Source: Comamonas sp. NLF-1-9 (GTDB lineage Bacteria; Pseudomonadota; Gammaproteobacteria; Burkholderiales; Burkholderiaceae_C). Taken from it: DNA of 64,000 nt. The notes under the pieces are model-generated. The model was not told the DNA's origin and made no database searches. It was given only the letters and a program-made list of their open reading frames with translations. Position numbers and translations under genes: made by a program. The number at the start of each line of letters is the position of its first letter. The stretch's first letter is position 1. Shown here one piece after another: positions 43,809 to 51,706 of this stretch. The stretch lies in contig NZ_CP078069.1 in the NCBI RefSeq assembly GCF_019195435.1, positions 1,054,001-1,118,000 of the forward strand, written 5' to 3'.

Positions 43809-44866
43809 ACGCACCTGCCGCACCCGCTGCCCCTGCTCCGCCTCCTGCACCCGTGCCGATGCCCGCCAAGCCTCGCGCAGGCAGGCTGCGCACCCTGACC
43901 GCCGCACTGCTGCTGCTGGGTTTTGCCGCCTTCATCGCCTGGGGTCTGTGGCAAGCCAGCCGGCCCGTGCCCCAGCAGCTGCAAGGCATGGTCGATACCA
44001 GCCAGATCAACGCCGCCACGCGCATGACCGGGCGGGTGCTGCAAGTACTGGTGCACGAGGGCGAAACCGTCACCGCCGGCCAGTTGCTGGCGCGCCTGGA
44101 AAACCCGGAAATCCGCGCCCAGGAAGATCAGGCCCAGGCCTCGCTGCTCAGCGCCGAGGCGCTGCGCGAGCGCACCGACGCCGGCCGGCGCGAGCAGGAC
44201 GTGGACTCGCTCAAGGCCACCTGGCAAAGCGCCCAGGCCCAGGCCGACCTGGCCGCCGTCACCGCCAGGCGCATGCAGAACCTGTTTGCCGAACAAGTGA
44301 TCTCCGCCCAGCGGCGCGACGACGCCGTGGCCGCGCAAAAGGCCAGCGAGGAAATGGCCCGCGCCGCCCGTCTGCAATACCTCAAGGCCCTGGAGGGCGC
44401 GCGCGCCGAAGACAAAAAAGTGGCCGCCAGCCAGGTCGCCGGTGCCCAGGCCCGGCTGCGCGGCGCCCAGGCCATCAGCGCCGAAATGCAGTTGCTGGCC
44501 CCCGCCAGCGGCGAGGTCGACAAGATCTTTGCCCACCCCGGCGAGATCGCCCTGCCCGGCGTACCCGTCATCACCCTGGTGGACTTGAGTCGGCTGTGGG
44601 TGGCCTTCAACGTGCGCGAAGACCAGTTTTCCGGCATCGCCTTGGGGCGCCAGTTGCGCGCCAGCATCCCGGCGCTGGGCCTGCAGAATGTGGCTTTCAA
44701 GGTCAGCCACATTCGCGCCCAAGGCGACTTTGCCACCTGGCGCGCCACGCGCCAGTCCAGCGGCTACGACGTCAAGAGCTTTGAAGTGCGCGCCGTGCCG
44801 GTGCAGCCTGTTGAGGGGCTGCGCCCGGGCATGAGCGTGCTGTTCGCGTGGCCGCAGGCAGACTGA
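43805..44866 (+). CDS. HlyD-family periplasmic adaptor protein
   Basis: The 353-residue membrane fusion protein has a proline-rich N terminus, one membrane helix (about residues 31-50) and a biotinyl-lipoyl-like half-motif (ATRMTGRVLQVLVHEGETVT). A coiled-coil hairpin (about 100-210) and the second half-motif (LLAPASGEVDKIFAHPGEIA) follow, with a beta-barrel region at the end (VDLSRLWVAFNVREDQ). It bridges the inner-membrane permease and the TolC-like channel. It overlaps the permease gene by 19 bp. The architecture is like YhiI, the adaptor paired with RbbA/YhhJ exporters. Confidence 0.9.
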   Translation: MNAPAAPAAPAPPPAPVPMPAKPRAGRLRTLTAALLLLGFAAFIAWGLWQASRPVPQQLQGMVDTSQINAATRMTGRVLQVLVHEGETVTAGQLLARLENPEIRAQEDQAQASLLSAEALRERTDAGRREQDVDSLKATWQSAQAQADLAAVTARRMQNLFAEQVISAQRRDDAVAAQKASEEMARAARLQYLKALEGARAEDKKVAASQVAGAQARLRGAQAISAEMQLLAPASGEVDKIFAHPGEIALPGVPVITLVDLSRLWVAFNVREDQFSGIALGRQLRASIPALGLQNVAFKVSHIRAQGDFATWRATRQSSGYDVKSFEVRAVPVQPVEGLRPGMSVLFAWPQAD

Positions 44867-47800
44867 GCTGGCCGCAGGCGGCCGCCGCTGCACTGCGCCG
44901 CGAGCTGGGGCTGCTGGCAGGCAGCCGCTGGGACCAGTTTCTGCTGCTCGGCCTGCCGCTGCTGGCCGTCGTCACGCTGGCGGTGATGTTCCTGCCCGGC
45001 AGCTTCAACCAAGTGCCGATCGCAGTGGTGGACGCCGACCACTCCGCCCTGAGCCGCGCCGCCGTGCGCCATCTGCAGGCCACGCCCAAGCTGCAGGTGG
45101 CCGCCAGCCCCGTGGACCTGCCCGAAGCCATGGGGCTGATGCGCGCGGACCGGGTCTACGCCGTGGTCTATCTGCCGCCCGGCCTGCAGGAGCGCCACGC
45201 GCGGCGCGAGGACGAGCGCGCCATCATCTACTTCAACGCCGCCTTCCAGACCGTGGCCACGCAGGCGGCGGATGCCGCCCAGGCGGCGCTGGGTCAGGCG
45301 CTACGCCCCGGCCTGGTCGGCGAGCTGGCGGAGCTCGCGCGCATTCAGCCGCCGCGCATCCAGGTCAACATCGTCGGCAACCCGCAGGCCAGTTTCGAGC
45401 TCTTCCTGCAAAGCCTGGCCACGCCCCTGGTGCTGGCCATGCTGCTGGGTTGCGCGGCGGTGTACGCCGTGGGCCGCGAATGGGCCGACGCCAGCCTGGC
45501 CGACTGGCTCGCGCACAGCGACGGGCGGCTGCTGGCCGCGCTGCTGGGCAAGCTTGCGCCGTACGTGCTGGTGTTCTGGCTCTGGAGCGTGGTCTTCACG
45601 CTCTACCTGGCCGGCGCGCGCGGCTGGCAGGTGGCCGGCTCGCTCCCGCTGTTGCTGCTGGCGCAACTGCTGTTCTACGCCGGCATCGGAGCCATTTCCG
45701 CGCTGCTGGTAGCGCTGCTGCGCGATCTGGACACGGCGCTGTCGGTGTCGGCCTTCTATCTGGGTTCGGGCCTGTCCTTTGCCGGTGCCACGCTCACGCT
45801 CAACGGCGGCTCCTGGTTCGTGCGTGCCTGGTCGGCGGTACTGCCCAGCACCAGCTACGTGCAAATCCAGGAGCAGCAATGGGTCATGGGCTCGCCCCTG
45901 GCCAGCAGCGCCGTGCCACTGGCTGTGCTGCTGGCCTTCATCGTGCTGCCTCTGGCGCTGGCCTTGCCCTTGCTGGCGCGCATGGCGCAACCGGGTGCGC
46001 GCCAGGCCCGCCTGCATGCGCCGCCCACGCCCGCCGGCTGGCTGGCGGCCATGGCGCACACGCTGCGCACCGTGGCGCTGAACCGCCCCATCGTGCTCAC
46101 CGCGGTGGCGGCGGTGGTGCTCTATGGCTTTTACTACCCCTCGGCCTACACCATGCAGACAGTGATCAAGGTGCCGGTGGCCGTAGTGGACCTGGACCGC
46201 AGCCCGCTCAGCCGCAGCCTGCTGCGCAAGCTGGACGCCACGCGCGAAGTGCGCCTGGCGGCCCAGCCCGACTCCATCGCCGAAGGCCAGGCGCTGCTGC
46301 AGGCAGACAAGGTAGACGGCCTGATCGTGCTCACCGGCGACCTGCAGGCCAGCGTGCTCAAGGGCGCGCCCGGCGGCGTGAGCGTCTACCTGAAAGGCGC
46401 CTACCTGGTGCGCGCGCGCTTCATCGGCGAGGCACTGCGCGGCGCCATCGGCGCGGCGCTGCAGGAGAGCATCCACCCGCTGGCCGCGCTGCTGTCCCCG
46501 GGCCACCTCGGCGTGCAGCAGCGCGCGCTGTTCAACCCGGACAACGGCTACGGCAGCTATGTGGTGCCGGGTGTGGCCTCCATCATCCTGCAGGCCACGC
46601 TGCTGTTTGCGGTGGCCATGTTCATGGGCCTGAAGCGCGAAAGCGGCAACTGGCGCATGGGCCACCGGGGCTTTCTCGGCACCTGGTGTGCCTTCACCCT
46701 GCTGGGCAGCCTGATGGGCTGGTTTTTCTTCGGCTTCATCTTCTGGTGGCAGGACTACCCGCGCGGGGGCAACCTCGCCGGCCTGCTGCTGGCCGTGCCG
46801 CTGTTTGCCGCCAGCGTCTCGGCGCTCGGCCTGCTGGTCGGCTCGCTGTTCGAGCGCCACGAGCGCAGCATGCAGATCCTGGCGGGCACGTCCATTCCGG
46901 TGTTTTTCCTCTCGGGCCTGTCCTGGCCTTTTCTGGCCATGCCGGCGCTGATGGTGGCGCTGGCCAAGCTCATTCCCTCCACCACGGCGGTGCTGATGTT
47001 CGTGCAGCTCAACGCCATGGGCGCCACGCTGGCGGAGATCGCCCCCAGGCTGGCCACCCTGGCCGCGCTGACGCTGCTGTATGGCGCAGCAGCCTGGCTG
47101 CGCCTGACCCGGCCCACGCAGGCAACCGCACCCGCCAAGCGGCTTTGCACGCCTGCGCCGCAGTCAGCGCAGGCGGCTGATAAGCTCGGCAATCATTCCC
47201 ATTCGCAGCCTCTCGCCAGGCCGCCATTACAGGGCACCACCATGAGCATCTTGAACGAAACCCACGACCCCGCGCTGCGCAGCTGGCTTGCATCCGCCCA
47301 TGCCGGAGGCACGGACTTTCCCATCCAGAATCTGCCGTTTGCGGTGTTTCGCCGCAGGGGCAGCACCGAGCCCGCGCGCGGCGGCGTGGCCATAGGCGAC
47401 CAGATCATCGACCTGGCCGAGCTGCACCAGGCCAAGCCCTTCAGCGGCCGCGCCGCCGAGGCGCTCGCCGCCGGCAGCCAGAGCACGCTCAACGCGCTGA
47501 TGGCACTCACCCCCGCGCACTGGAGCGCGCTGCGCCTGGCGCTCTCGCGCGCGCTGCGCGAAGGCGCGCCCGAGCAGGCCGTGCTGCAAATCTGCCTGGT
47601 GCCCCAGGCCCAAGTGGAATACCTGCTGCCCGCGCGCATTGGCGACTACACCGACTTCTACACCTCGATCCACCACGCCACCAACGTCGGGCGCCTGTTC
47701 CGGCCGGACAACCCCCTGATGCCCAACTACAAGTGGGTGCCCATCGGCTACCACGGGCGCGCTTCCAGCGTGGTCGTCTCGGGCCAGAACTTTGCCCGCC

Positions 47801-48564
47801 CCTGCGGCCAGCTCAAGGCGCCAGAGAGCAGCGCCCCGGTCCTGGGTGCAAGCCAGCGCCTGGACATCGAGCTGGAGCTGGGCGTGTTCCTCGGTCAGGC
47901 CAATGCCCTGGGCGAAGCGGTGCCCATCACCGAAGCGGAAGACCACGTGTTCGGCCTGTGCCTGCTCAACGACTGGTCGGCGCGCGACATCCAGGCCTGG
48001 GAGTACCAGCCGCTCGGCCCCTTCCTGGCCAAGAACTTCGCCACCAGCATCTCGCCCTGGGTGGTGAGCATGGAAGCGCTCGCGCCCTTTCGCACCGCGC
48101 CCGAGCGCCCGGCGGGCGACCCCGCGCCCCTGCCCTATCTGGACAGCGAGCACAACCGCAGCGCCGGCGCGCTGGACGTGCAAATGCAGGTCACGCTGCA
48201 AACCCCGGCCATGCGCGCGCAAGACCCGGCCAGCGGCGCCGTCATCTGCACCACCAGCTACCGCCACGCCTACTGGACGCTGGCGCAAATGGTGGCGCAC
48301 CACAGCGTCAACGGCTGCAATCTGCAACCGGGCGACCTGCTGGGCACGGGCACGCTCTCCGGCCCCACGCTGGAGCAGGCCGGCGCGCTGCTGGAGCTCA
48401 CCGCCGGCGGCAAGAACCCCATCAAACTGCCCAATGGCGAGCAGCGCGCCTTCCTGGAAGACGGTGACACGGTGGTGTTTCGTGCCTGGTGCGACAAACC
48501 CGGCCAGGCGCGCATCGGCTTTGGTGAATGCCGCGGCCAGGTGCTGCCCGCGCGCAGCCTCTGA
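44848..48564 (+). CDS. ABC-2 type export permease (two fused halves) continuing in frame into fumarylacetoacetase
   Basis: One open frame of 1238 codons starts at GTG 44848. Residues 1 to about 770 are a duplicated ABC-2 permease. Each half has a helix, a large extracytoplasmic domain (VPIAVVDADHSALSRAAVRH, then VPVAVVDLDRSPLSRSLLRK) and five or six more helices, as in YhhJ-like exporters. Instead of stopping, the frame runs through about 30 low-complexity residues (LGNHSHSQPLARPPL) into a complete fumarylacetoacetase (from residue 799, ATG 47242). A tandem TGATAA near 47178 lies in another frame, so a one-base shift would separate the genes. No ATPase gene accompanies the permease. A real fusion, an indel or an assembly error are all possible. 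Confidence 0.7.
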   Translation: MAAGRLSWPQAAAAALRRELGLLAGSRWDQFLLLGLPLLAVVTLAVMFLPGSFNQVPIAVVDADHSALSRAAVRHLQATPKLQVAASPVDLPEAMGLMRADRVYAVVYLPPGLQERHARREDERAIIYFNAAFQTVATQAADAAQAALGQALRPGLVGELAELARIQPPRIQVNIVGNPQASFELFLQSLATPLVLAMLLGCAAVYAVGREWADASLADWLAHSDGRLLAALLGKLAPYVLVFWLWSVVFTLYLAGARGWQVAGSLPLLLLAQLLFYAGIGAISALLVALLRDLDTALSVSAFYLGSGLSFAGATLTLNGGSWFVRAWSAVLPSTSYVQIQEQQWVMGSPLASSAVPLAVLLAFIVLPLALALPLLARMAQPGARQARLHAPPTPAGWLAAMAHTLRTVALNRPIVLTAVAAVVLYGFYYPSAYTMQTVIKVPVAVVDLDRSPLSRSLLRKLDATREVRLAAQPDSIAEGQALLQADKVDGLIVLTGDLQASVLKGAPGGVSVYLKGAYLVRARFIGEALRGAIGAALQESIHPLAALLSPGHLGVQQRALFNPDNGYGSYVVPGVASIILQATLLFAVAMFMGLKRESGNWRMGHRGFLGTWCAFTLLGSLMGWFFFGFIFWWQDYPRGGNLAGLLLAVPLFAASVSALGLLVGSLFERHERSMQILAGTSIPVFFLSGLSWPFLAMPALMVALAKLIPSTTAVLMFVQLNAMGATLAEIAPRLATLAALTLLYGAAAWLRLTRPTQATAPAKRLCTPAPQSAQAADKLGNHSHSQPLARPPLQGTTMSILNETHDPALRSWLASAHAGGTDFPIQNLPFAVFRRRGSTEPARGGVAIGDQIIDLAELHQAKPFSGRAAEALAAGSQSTLNALMALTPAHWSALRLALSRALREGAPEQAVLQICLVPQAQVEYLLPARIGDYTDFYTSIHHATNVGRLFRPDNPLMPNYKWVPIGYHGRASSVVVSGQNFARPCGQLKAPESSAPVLGASQRLDIELELGVFLGQANALGEAVPITEAEDHVFGLCLLNDWSARDIQAWEYQPLGPFLAKNFATSISPWVVSMEALAPFRTAPERPAGDPAPLPYLDSEHNRSAGALDVQMQVTLQTPAMRAQDPASGAVICTTSYRHAYWTLAQMVAHHSVNGCNLQPGDLLGTGTLSGPTLEQAGALLELTAGGKNPIKLPNGEQRAFLEDGDTVVFRAWCDKPGQARIGFGECRGQVLPARSL
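47242..48564 (+). CDS. fahA: fumarylacetoacetase FahA (may be translated separately from the fused frame)
   Basis: From ATG 47242 the 440-residue enzyme cleaves fumarylacetoacetate to fumarate and acetoacetate at the end of tyrosine/homogentisate breakdown. Family features are an N-terminal SH3-like domain (FPIQNLPFAVFRR) and the FAA core with DYTDFYTSIHHATNVG (metal Asp and catalytic His), LDIELELGVFLG (metal Glu pair), NDWSARDIQAWEYQPLG (metal Asp) and LLGTGTLSGP. It is full-length on its own, and MSILNETHDPALRSW is a normal N terminus. The site before the ATG (CAGGGCACCACC) is weak. maiA follows 9 bp after its stop, completing the lower homogentisate pathway. Confidence 0.9.
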   Translation: MSILNETHDPALRSWLASAHAGGTDFPIQNLPFAVFRRRGSTEPARGGVAIGDQIIDLAELHQAKPFSGRAAEALAAGSQSTLNALMALTPAHWSALRLALSRALREGAPEQAVLQICLVPQAQVEYLLPARIGDYTDFYTSIHHATNVGRLFRPDNPLMPNYKWVPIGYHGRASSVVVSGQNFARPCGQLKAPESSAPVLGASQRLDIELELGVFLGQANALGEAVPITEAEDHVFGLCLLNDWSARDIQAWEYQPLGPFLAKNFATSISPWVVSMEALAPFRTAPERPAGDPAPLPYLDSEHNRSAGALDVQMQVTLQTPAMRAQDPASGAVICTTSYRHAYWTLAQMVAHHSVNGCNLQPGDLLGTGTLSGPTLEQAGALLELTAGGKNPIKLPNGEQRAFLEDGDTVVFRAWCDKPGQARIGFGECRGQVLPARSL

Positions 48565-48573
48565 AAGCGCGCG

Positions 48574-49221
48574 ATGCAGCTCTACAACTACTTTCGCAGC
48601 GGCACATCGCACCGCACGCGCATTGCCATGGCGCTCAAGGGCGTGCAGGCACAGTACGTCGCGGTCGATCTGCTGCACGAGGCACACCTGCACGGCGATT
48701 TTCACGAGGTGAACCCGCAGGCGCTGGTGCCCGCGCTGGTGCTCGATGACGGCACGGTGCTCACCCAGTCGCCCGCCATCCTCGAATGGCTGGAAGAAAC
48801 CCATCCCGAGCCGCCGCTGCTGCCTGACGAGCCCCGGGCCCGCGCCCGAGTGCGGGCGCTGGCCGCCCTGATCGGCTGCGACATCCACCCGATCAACAAC
48901 CGGCGCATCCTGCAATACCTCAAGCACGAGATGGGCGCCGACAAGGCCGCGATCGAGCGCTGGTGCGGCCAGTGGATCAGCGCGGGCTTTGACGCCTACG
49001 AAAAGCTCCTTGCAGCCGACAGCGCGCGCGGCGACTTCAGCTGGGGCGGGCGCCCCACGCTGGCGGACTGCTATCTGGTGCCCCAGGTCTTCAGCGCGCG
49101 GCGCTTCAATGTGGACATGGGGCGCTGGCCCTTGATCAGCGCCATCGATGCCGCCTGCGCAAGGCTGCCCGCCTTCGAGCAGGCCGCGCCGGCCAACCAG
49201 CCGGACGCCCCCAGAGACTGA
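48574..49221 (+). CDS. maiA: maleylacetoacetate isomerase MaiA (zeta-class GST)
   Basis: The 215-residue glutathione transferase-like protein isomerises maleylacetoacetate to fumarylacetoacetate with glutathione. The N-terminal LYNYFRSGTSHRTRIAMALK is the zeta-class active-site region (Ser/Thr for the usual SSCS or STAS). VNPQALVPALVLDDGTVLTQ, then SPAILEWLEETHP, forms the glutathione site, and PINNRRILQYLKHEMG and PTLADCYLVPQVFSARRFNV are typical MaiA motifs. It is directly downstream of fahA and co-transcribed. The homogentisate dioxygenase gene hmgA is not in this window. Confidence 0.93.
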   Translation: MQLYNYFRSGTSHRTRIAMALKGVQAQYVAVDLLHEAHLHGDFHEVNPQALVPALVLDDGTVLTQSPAILEWLEETHPEPPLLPDEPRARARVRALAALIGCDIHPINNRRILQYLKHEMGADKAAIERWCGQWISAGFDAYEKLLAADSARGDFSWGGRPTLADCYLVPQVFSARRFNVDMGRWPLISAIDAACARLPAFEQAAPANQPDAPRD

Positions 49222-49251
49222 AACATGCAGCCAGAGCGCGCGGCAGCCTGA

Positions 49252-49257
49252 GACAAT
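49252..49257 (+). promoter_or_regulatory. hemH: candidate -10 element of hemH (possibly leaderless)
   Basis: GACAAT lies 6 bp before the hemH ATG (49264), the normal distance between a -10 element and the transcription start. No Shine-Dalgarno sequence fits in the 6 bp. No good -35 was found at 16-18 bp. Confidence 0.35.
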
Positions 49258-49263
49258 CGCCGC

Positions 49264-50292
49264 ATGGCCGACAACGCTCCCGCTACCGCCGTGCTGCTGT
49301 GCAATCTGGGCACGCCCGAGGCGCCGACCGCCGCCGCGCTGCGCCGCTACCTGGCCGAGTTCCTGAGCGACCCGCGCGTCGTGGAAATCCCGCGCGCCGC
49401 CTGGTGGCCCATACTGCACGGCATCGTCTTGCGCACCCGCCCGGCCAAGTCCGCCGCCAAGTACCGCAGCATCTGGACCGCCGAGGGCTCGCCCCTGCTG
49501 GTATGGACGCAAAAGCAGGCGCTGATGCTGCAGGGCTGGCTCGCGCAGGCAGGCCTGCCCGCCACCGTGCTGCCGGCGATGCGTTACGGCCAGCCCGCCA
49601 TCGCCGCGCAACTGCAGGCGCTGATGGCCCAGGGTGTGCAGCGCGTGCTGGTGTTGCCGCTGTACCCGCAGTATTCGTCCACCACCACGGCCAGCCTGGT
49701 GGATGCGCTCACCACCTGGACCAGGCGCACGCGCGCCCTGCCCGAGCTGCGCCTGGTCAACAGCTACCACGACCACCCCGACTACATCGGCGCGCTGGCG
49801 CAGAGCGTGCGCCAGCACTGGCAGCGCGAGGGCGGGCGCGCCGACAAACTGCTGGTGAGCTTTCACGGCATTCCCGAGCGCAACGTGCGCCTGGGCGACC
49901 CCTATGCCGAGCAGTGCCGCGCCACCACCGAGCTGCTCGCGCGCGAGCTGCAGCTCAAGAGCGGCGACTACCAACTCAGCTTCCAGTCGCGCTTTGGCCG
50001 TGCGCGCTGGCTGCAGCCCTACACCGAACCCACGGCCATCGCCCTGGCCCGAAGCGGCACGCGCAGCCTGGACGTGATCTGTCCGGGCTTCACCAGCGAC
50101 TGCCTGGAGACGCTGGAAGAAGTCAACCAGGAGGTGCGCGACGCCTTCCTGAAGGCGGGCGGCCAGAGCTTTCGCTACATCCCCTGCCTGAACGACAGCC
50201 ACGCCTGGATCAGCGCGCTCTCGCGCATTGCCCAGCAGCACCTGGCGGGCTGGCCGGTAGCGGACAAAAATATCAACAAAATCGCAGTCTAG
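49264..50292 (+). CDS. hemH: ferrochelatase HemH
   Basis: The 342-residue enzyme inserts Fe2+ into protoporphyrin IX, the last step of haem synthesis. It begins VLLCNLGTPEAPTAAALRRY. The active-site His is in LLVSFHGIPERNVRLGDPY and the conserved Glu in CPGFTSDCLETLEEV. VLVLPLYPQYSSTTTASL also matches. The C-terminal residues (NKIAV) and the TAG stop lie inside a GATAGCTG repeat copy that begins at 50278, so the repeat has set the end of the protein. The ATG 49264 has a -10-like GACAAT 6 bp upstream. hslR follows 42 bp later. Confidence 0.94.
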   Translation: MADNAPATAVLLCNLGTPEAPTAAALRRYLAEFLSDPRVVEIPRAAWWPILHGIVLRTRPAKSAAKYRSIWTAEGSPLLVWTQKQALMLQGWLAQAGLPATVLPAMRYGQPAIAAQLQALMAQGVQRVLVLPLYPQYSSTTTASLVDALTTWTRRTRALPELRLVNSYHDHPDYIGALAQSVRQHWQREGGRADKLLVSFHGIPERNVRLGDPYAEQCRATTELLARELQLKSGDYQLSFQSRFGRARWLQPYTEPTAIALARSGTRSLDVICPGFTSDCLETLEEVNQEVRDAFLKAGGQSFRYIPCLNDSHAWISALSRIAQQHLAGWPVADKNINKIAV

Positions 50293-50325
50293 CCCTTTAC
50301 CAGCAAGCGCGAGCAGCTATTATTT
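50278..50325 (-). repeat. GATAGCTG repeat at the 3' end of hemH
   Basis: Read on the minus strand it is ATAATAGCTGCTCGCGCTTG, then AAAGGGCTAGACTGCGATTTT. Its CTAG supplies the hemH stop (50290-50292). It ends 9 bp before the hslR start. Confidence 0.85.
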
Positions 50326-50334
50326 TAATAGTTC

Positions 50335-50766
50335 ATGGCCAGCCCGTCCGAATCCATGCGCCTGGACAAATGGCTGTGGTGCGCGCGCTTCTACAAGACC
50401 CGCGCTCTTGCGGTGCAGGAGATAGACAAGGGCCGCGTGCAGGTCAACGGCACCAACGCCAAACCCGCGCGCGAGCTGCGCCCCGGCGACACCGTCGCGC
50501 TGCGCCAGGGGCCGGCCGCGCGCACCGTGGTCGTGCGCGCGCTCAGCAACTTGCGCGGGCCCGCGCCGGTAGCGCAGCTTCTGTACGAAGAAACCGCCGA
50601 GAGCCTGCTTGCGCGCGCCCAGGCCGCCGAAGCCCGGCGCCTGGCGCCCGAACCCGCCGACAGCCTGCGCCAGGGCCGCCCCACCAAGCGCGACCGGCGC
50701 ACGCTCGACGACACGCGCCGGCGCGGCTGGGGCGAGCGCTGGAGTGCGTCGCTCGACGACGATTAG
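50335..50766 (+). CDS. hslR: S4-domain RNA-binding heat-shock protein Hsp15 (HslR)
   Basis: The 143-residue protein has an N-terminal S4 domain (MRLDKWLWCARFYKTRALAV, then GRVQVNGTNAKPARELRPGD) followed by a basic C-terminal tail (RQGRPTKRDRRTLDDTRRRG). Hsp15 binds stalled 50S subunits carrying a nascent chain and helps recycle them. Its place after hemH is common in Burkholderiales. The ATG 50335 gives MASPSESMRLDKW. An in-frame ATG at 50356 (MRLDKW) would also keep the whole S4 domain. The leader is the hemH-terminal repeat, so it could be translated by coupling or from its own start. Confidence 0.9.
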   Translation: MASPSESMRLDKWLWCARFYKTRALAVQEIDKGRVQVNGTNAKPARELRPGDTVALRQGPAARTVVVRALSNLRGPAPVAQLLYEETAESLLARAQAAEARRLAPEPADSLRQGRPTKRDRRTLDDTRRRGWGERWSASLDDD

Positions 50767-50821
50767 GCGCTACCGGAACGGCGCAGACCCTGACCCCGAC
50801 AATGGCCGGTGCCCCCTGCGC

Positions 50822-51673
50822 TCAGCGCGCGAAGAAGCGTTCCACCCAGGCGAGTTGCTCGGGCACATTGAGCGCGGGCGCGTGGCCGCAGCCTGGCACC
50901 TCGATGACCTCGAGCTGGCCGCGCGCGCCCGGGCCGCACTGCTTCATCCGCGCGATCGTCTCGGGCAGCACCAGGTCGGAATCGACGCCATGCAGGCAGA
51001 GCACGGGCAGGTCCAGCGCCTCATAGACGGCCCACTGGTCGTAGTCGTGCGGGTGCACCGTGAACTGGCGCACCATGGCCGGGTCGTAGTGCGGCGTCAC
51101 ACGTCCGTCGGGCAGGCGCCGGGTGCTGGTTTCGGTCAGGCGCCGCCACTGCGCGTCGCTCAGCCAGCCGTAGGGCGCATACACCTGGCGAAAGAAGGCT
51201 TCCAGCTCGGTCACGGTAGCGAAGGCCGGCGGCTGGCCGGCATAGGCCTTGATGCGCTGCACCGCGGCAGCGGCAAGCTCGGGCGCGATGTCGTTGAGCA
51301 CCAGGTGCGTGATGCGCCCGGCCAGCGCGCCGCCCGCAGCCGCCATGCCAATGGCGCCGCCCATGGAGGTGCCTATCCAGCGCACCTGCGCAACGCCCAG
51401 CCGATCGAGCAGCGCGCTGGCCAGACGGGTGTAGAAGGCCAGGCAATATTCCTCGTCCGGCGCGCGGCTCCATTGGCTCAGGCCGCGGCCCAGAGTGTCC
51501 GGGCAGATCACGCGAAAGCCGCACGCCGCCAGATGCTCGGCGAGCTCGTCCATGTCGCGCCCGGTGCGCGCCAGCCCGTGCCAGGCCAGGACCACCGGCG
51601 CGTCCTGGTCACCCCAATCCATCAGATGCAGCTCATAGCCAGCGCAATGCAGATAGCGTGAGACAGGAACCAT
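50822..51673 (-). CDS. alpha/beta hydrolase
   Basis: The 283-residue serine hydrolase has the fold's motifs: VVLAWHGLARTGRD (oxyanion hole), nucleophile elbow GTSMGG (Ser about residue 102), acid VLCLHGVDSDLVLP and catalytic His in VPGCGHAPALN. It is close to the esterase/lactonase group, and some relatives act on short-chain hydroxyacyl esters. The start ATG 51673 lies 33 bp after the stop of the 3-hydroxybutyrate-oligomer hydrolase on the same strand, so a related substrate is plausible. That link is only inferred from position. It is convergent with hslR. Confidence 0.83.
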   Translation of the reverse strand: MVPVSRYLHCAGYELHLMDWGDQDAPVVLAWHGLARTGRDMDELAEHLAACGFRVICPDTLGRGLSQWSRAPDEEYCLAFYTRLASALLDRLGVAQVRWIGTSMGGAIGMAAAGGALAGRITHLVLNDIAPELAAAAVQRIKAYAGQPPAFATVTELEAFFRQVYAPYGWLSDAQWRRLTETSTRRLPDGRVTPHYDPAMVRQFTVHPHDYDQWAVYEALDLPVLCLHGVDSDLVLPETIARMKQCGPGARGQLEVIEVPGCGHAPALNVPEQLAWVERFFAR

Positions 51674-51706
51674 CGGACTGCTTTCAATTTGCTCGGGTGT
51701 TCAGAC

